Both the position numbers and the translations under genes were made by a program. The notes beneath the pieces were generated by a model, which worked only from the letters and a program-made list of their open reading frames with translations, was not told the DNA's origin and did no database searches. A DNA stretch of 6,573 nucleotides. It comes from Planctomycetota bacterium (GTDB lineage Bacteria > Planctomycetota > Phycisphaerae > Sedimentisphaerales > Anaerohalosphaeraceae). Below, piece after piece: positions 4,601-6,573 of the stretch. Each line of letters opens with the position of its first letter. Positions within the stretch are counted from its first letter, which is position 1. Location: contig DAOVVQ010000221.1 in NCBI GenBank assembly GCA_030637065.1, positions 1 through 6,573 on the forward strand. The letters run 5' to 3'.

Positions 4601-5956
4601 TTAGACTTTTTCCGGTACGGCGTAATTTGGTCTGTATGCTCGTTTGATGAGTTTGTTGGCCTGTGGGTCGTTTATGAATGTTGTGTTTTTGTTGTCGTAC
4701 CAGAGTTTTCTTTTTCCGGTTTGGTATGAGATGTTGGCTAAGTGGACGAGTCCTGCGGCTGGCTCGAGTGTTTCGACGTCGCCTTTGGATCGGTTGCGGG
4801 TCTTTATGGCGTCTAAGAAATCGAGCATGTGTTCGTCGTCGCATGTTCTGCCGTAGTGCTCTTCGACCTTGTGGCCGCCGGATGTGACGACTTGCCATCC
4901 GCCGCCGTGGCGGCCTACGGTCATCATAAGCTCGCTTCCGTAGAGTTCGATGCGGGTCGAGTTCTGGGTCCAGTACGGGAATTCGTCGTTGCGGCGGATC
5001 GTGCCCGTGGTCTTTCGCATGTAGCGGGGGTAGTTGGAGTGCTCGACGACCAATACGAAATTGTCGAATTCGTAGGTCGCTATCATCAGGTCCGGCACCT
5101 CGGAGTCGTCGCCTTTGTGTGCCAGGCGCCCGCCGGATACGGATACGGAGTTGGGCATGCCTGGGTCGCCCATCAGCATCAGGGCCAGGTCCATCTGGTG
5201 GATGCCGTCGTTTGCCAGGTCGCCACCGCTAAAGTCCCAGAAGTGGTGCCATCCGCTCTTGAAGATGTTGTCGTGATATGGGCGAAGAGGTGCGGCTCCG
5301 AGCCATCGGTCCCAGTCGAAATTGGCTGGCTTTGGTCCCGTATCGCCTAAGTTGAAGGGGCTGCCGGGTTTGAGGTTGTAGACCTTGACGAGGGGGATGT
5401 TGCCTAATTGGCCGCTGGCGACGTACTGGCGGGCGTCGGCGTTGTAGGCTCCGCTTCGGTTCTGGGTTCCGACCTGAACGACACAGCCGTATTTTCGGGC
5501 GGCCTTGACCATCTGGCGGCCCTCGAAGAGATTGTGGGATTGGGGCTTTTCGACGTAGACGTCTTTTCCGGCCTGGCAGGCGAGAATGCTTGCCGGTGCG
5601 TGCCAGTGGTCGGGCGTTGCAATGATAACGGCGTCTACGTCTTTGTCGGCGTAGACCTCGGCCATTGACTTTGTCTGTTTGATGGGGCGGTCCTGGACCT
5701 CGGCGATGAATTTGGCGGCGTCGGCGAGTCGATCGTCGCGGAGGTCGCAGAGCCAGGCTATCTCGGCGCCGTTGACGACGGCACATCTGGCGTCTAACCT
5801 TCCCCGTCCGCCGCAGCCGACGAGAGCGATACGGAGCCGGTCGTTGGCGCCTAAGACGCGGCTTGGCAGCGCCGAGGTAAGCGAGAGTCCGCCAGCGGTA
5901 AGGGCGGCGGTTTTTCCGGATTTTACGATGAACTGCCTTCGATTCAGGTCCTTCAT
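4601..5956 (-). CDS. Tat-exported Gfo/Idh/MocA family oxidoreductase
   Basis: A 451-aa NAD(P)-dependent oxidoreductase, probably acting on sugars, inositols or their derivatives. Residues 5-10 (NRRQFI) are a Tat motif, followed by a hydrophobic region (AALTAGGLSL) and a likely cleavage site near VLGA-ND (35-38). The Rossmann fold begins LRIALVGCGGRG (41-52). Further signatures are ATPDHWHA (113-120), VEKPQS with the EKP motif (E136-K137-P138), QVGTQNR (161-167), and GGDLANDGIHQMDL (244-257) with H253 at the usual catalytic-region histidine. The C-terminal half is the usual alpha/beta domain of long planctomycete members. Export suggests the protein folds with its cofactor in the cytoplasm and acts in the periplasm. 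The start at 5956 is chosen because AAAGGAG lies 7 nt upstream and the Tat motif follows immediately; in-frame ATGs at 6031 and 5977 would bury the signal. The substrate is unknown. Confidence 0.93.
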   Translation of the reverse strand: MKDLNRRQFIVKSGKTAALTAGGLSLTSALPSRVLGANDRLRIALVGCGGRGRLDARCAVVNGAEIAWLCDLRDDRLADAAKFIAEVQDRPIKQTKSMAEVYADKDVDAVIIATPDHWHAPASILACQAGKDVYVEKPQSHNLFEGRQMVKAARKYGCVVQVGTQNRSGAYNADARQYVASGQLGNIPLVKVYNLKPGSPFNLGDTGPKPANFDWDRWLGAAPLRPYHDNIFKSGWHHFWDFSGGDLANDGIHQMDLALMLMGDPGMPNSVSVSGGRLAHKGDDSEVPDLMIATYEFDNFVLVVEHSNYPRYMRKTTGTIRRNDEFPYWTQNSTRIELYGSELMMTVGRHGGGWQVVTSGGHKVEEHYGRTCDDEHMLDFLDAIKTRNRSKGDVETLEPAAGLVHLANISYQTGKRKLWYDNKNTTFINDPQANKLIKRAYRPNYAVPEKV

Positions 5957-5963
5957 AGCATGG

Positions 5964-5970
5964 CTCCTTT
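5964..5970 (-). promoter_or_regulatory. Ribosome binding site that fixes the oxidoreductase start
   Basis: AAAGGAG on the minus strand ends 7 nt before ATG 5956. An out-of-frame ATG at 5961 lies only 2 nt after the site and reads ATG CTA TGA, so it is too close to be used efficiently. This rules against the longer in-frame starts upstream. Confidence 0.7.
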
Positions 5971-6048
5971 CACCCATCGGCTGGGTAAGATAAAAGCGGG
6001 TGCAGGTACAACCTGCCTTGCAGTAGAACATGCCAGTTTACCGCTTTT

Positions 6049-6104
6049 AATATCAAATATCAAATCTCAAAATGCAAAACTACAATTTAAAAGTCAAGAA
6101 TAAT
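6049..6104. repeat. A+T-rich degenerate repeat upstream of the oxidoreductase
   Basis: On the minus strand this reads as variations on TTTGATATT, ATTTTGA and TTTTAAATTG, including TTTGATATTTGATATT. It sits 95-150 bp before ATG 5956, where a promoter would be expected. TTGACT (6092-6097) is a fair -35, but the sequence 17 nt on (CATTTT) is a poor -10, so I do not call a promoter. Such strings of near-identical A+T-rich heptamers often fill planctomycete spacers. Confidence 0.45.
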
Positions 6105-6122
6105 GGCTTGCGACTCCTCAAA

Positions 6123-6241
6123 ATTGGGTTTGATTGGGTTTGTATTGGGTTTGTTTTTTTTGGCTTGTTTTGGTTCAAATTTCCGTAAGTCCTTTTTGTG
6201 TAAGGGTTAACGATATTAAGAAGTTGTTAAGATTGGGTTTG
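6123..6241. repeat. Four copies of ATTGGGTTTG
   Basis: ATTGGGTTTG is present exactly at 6123-6132, 6133-6142, 6144-6153 and 6232-6241; the first three are almost in tandem. On the minus strand it reads CAAACCCAAT. The spacer from 5957 to 6573 otherwise shows no gene: it is G/T-rich on the plus strand and its open frames look like composition artefacts. After 6242 I see only a lone TATAAT (6347-6352) without a matching -35 and a short AGCAG/CTGCT hairpin (6414-6427) with no T-run. Confidence 0.65.
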
Positions 6242-6573
6242 TTTGTTCAAATAGGGGTAGGCCATCTGGGCCTGGGCTGGTTCGATTTGTTTTTGTGTTG
6301 GCATTGTTTGACCCTTTCATATCATAGATTGTTATTGTTAGGTGTCTATAATACACAAGGCTGGGTTTTGTGTCAAGAAAAGTTTTTAGGATTTCAAAGT
6401 TTTTTTGATCTTTAGCAGCAACCTGCTGGACACGTCCGGGGTTTAAATATATTTGGCAATTATCCCTTTGGGGCAAGAAAAATAAAACGTCCAATGAAAA
6501 GCGTTCTAACCAGTTCAAACAAATTGTCCGGCCTTTCATGTTGTTTTCATTTATGTCTGCAATTTGTGCATCA

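Noticed and set aside
4377..4898. Minus-strand frame of 173 codons across the 3' end of the oxidoreductase
   Set aside because: Its first two thirds are a shifted reading of the oxidoreductase, very rich in Arg, His and Gln; the tail lies in the imperfect repeat block.
4829..5350. Plus-strand open frame of about 170 codons antisense to the oxidoreductase
   Set aside because: It lies wholly inside a well-supported Gfo/Idh/MocA gene and its valine-rich product is the expected reverse reading of that gene.
6134..6415. TTG-started plus-strand frame of 93 hydrophobic codons
   Set aside because: The Leu/Phe/Trp/Val-rich product simply reflects G/T-rich repeats; there is no ribosome site, and the start lies inside a tandem repeat.
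6414..6427. AGCAG-CAAC-CTGCT hairpin as a terminator
   Set aside because: The stem is only 5 bp and no T-run follows it on either strand; the nearby T-run lies on the wrong side.
6216..6539. 107-codon minus-strand frame in the right-hand spacer
   Set aside because: No ribosome site before its ATG, no recognisable domain, and its C-terminus is translated from the CAAACCCAAT repeat region; more likely chance.

Overview
The window looks like chromosomal DNA from a planctomycete, most likely of the Phycisphaerae/Sedimentisphaerales type. The reasons are the company of genes (a Tat-exported sulfatase, a Tat-exported Gfo/Idh/MocA oxidoreductase, a small dockerin-like protein and an FG-GAP/VCBS beta-propeller protein), the long gene-free spacers between single genes, and the short A+T-rich or G/T-rich degenerate repeats in those spacers. 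This assignment is an inference from protein families and organisation; no rRNA, tRNA or marker gene is present.

Layout. Positions 1-179 (minus) hold the N-terminus of a sulfatase that runs off the left edge. Positions 352-1566 (minus) encode a class I/II PLP aminotransferase of the 2-aminoadipate/aromatic (LysN/KAT-II-like) type. A divergent 342-bp spacer (1567-1908) separates it from a 155-aa exported dockerin-like protein (1909-2376, plus), which converges on a 442-aa secreted seven-motif FG-GAP protein (2453-3781, minus). An 819-bp gene-free stretch (3782-4600) follows. It holds a repeat element shared with the aminotransferase upstream region, a 34-bp tandem repeat, a strong promoter plus intrinsic terminator that together outline an unannotated small RNA of about 120 nt (4113-4235, plus), and a G+C-rich block of imperfect repeats that may contain a transposase remnant. 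Positions 4601-5956 (minus) encode the Gfo/Idh/MocA oxidoreductase. Positions 5957-6573 hold only its leader, A+T-rich repeats and four copies of a 10-bp G/T-rich repeat.

How the genes may work together. The sulfatase, the oxidoreductase and the dockerin and propeller proteins are the kinds of exported proteins planctomycetes use on sulfated polysaccharides, but they are not arranged as one operon. Each gene has its own spacer, and the strands alternate. The aminotransferase is probably a cytoplasmic amino-acid enzyme with no obvious tie to the rest. The most novel-looking signals are non-coding: the candidate small RNA and the element of about 100 nt, with a promoter-like core, found upstream of both the aminotransferase and the FG-GAP gene.
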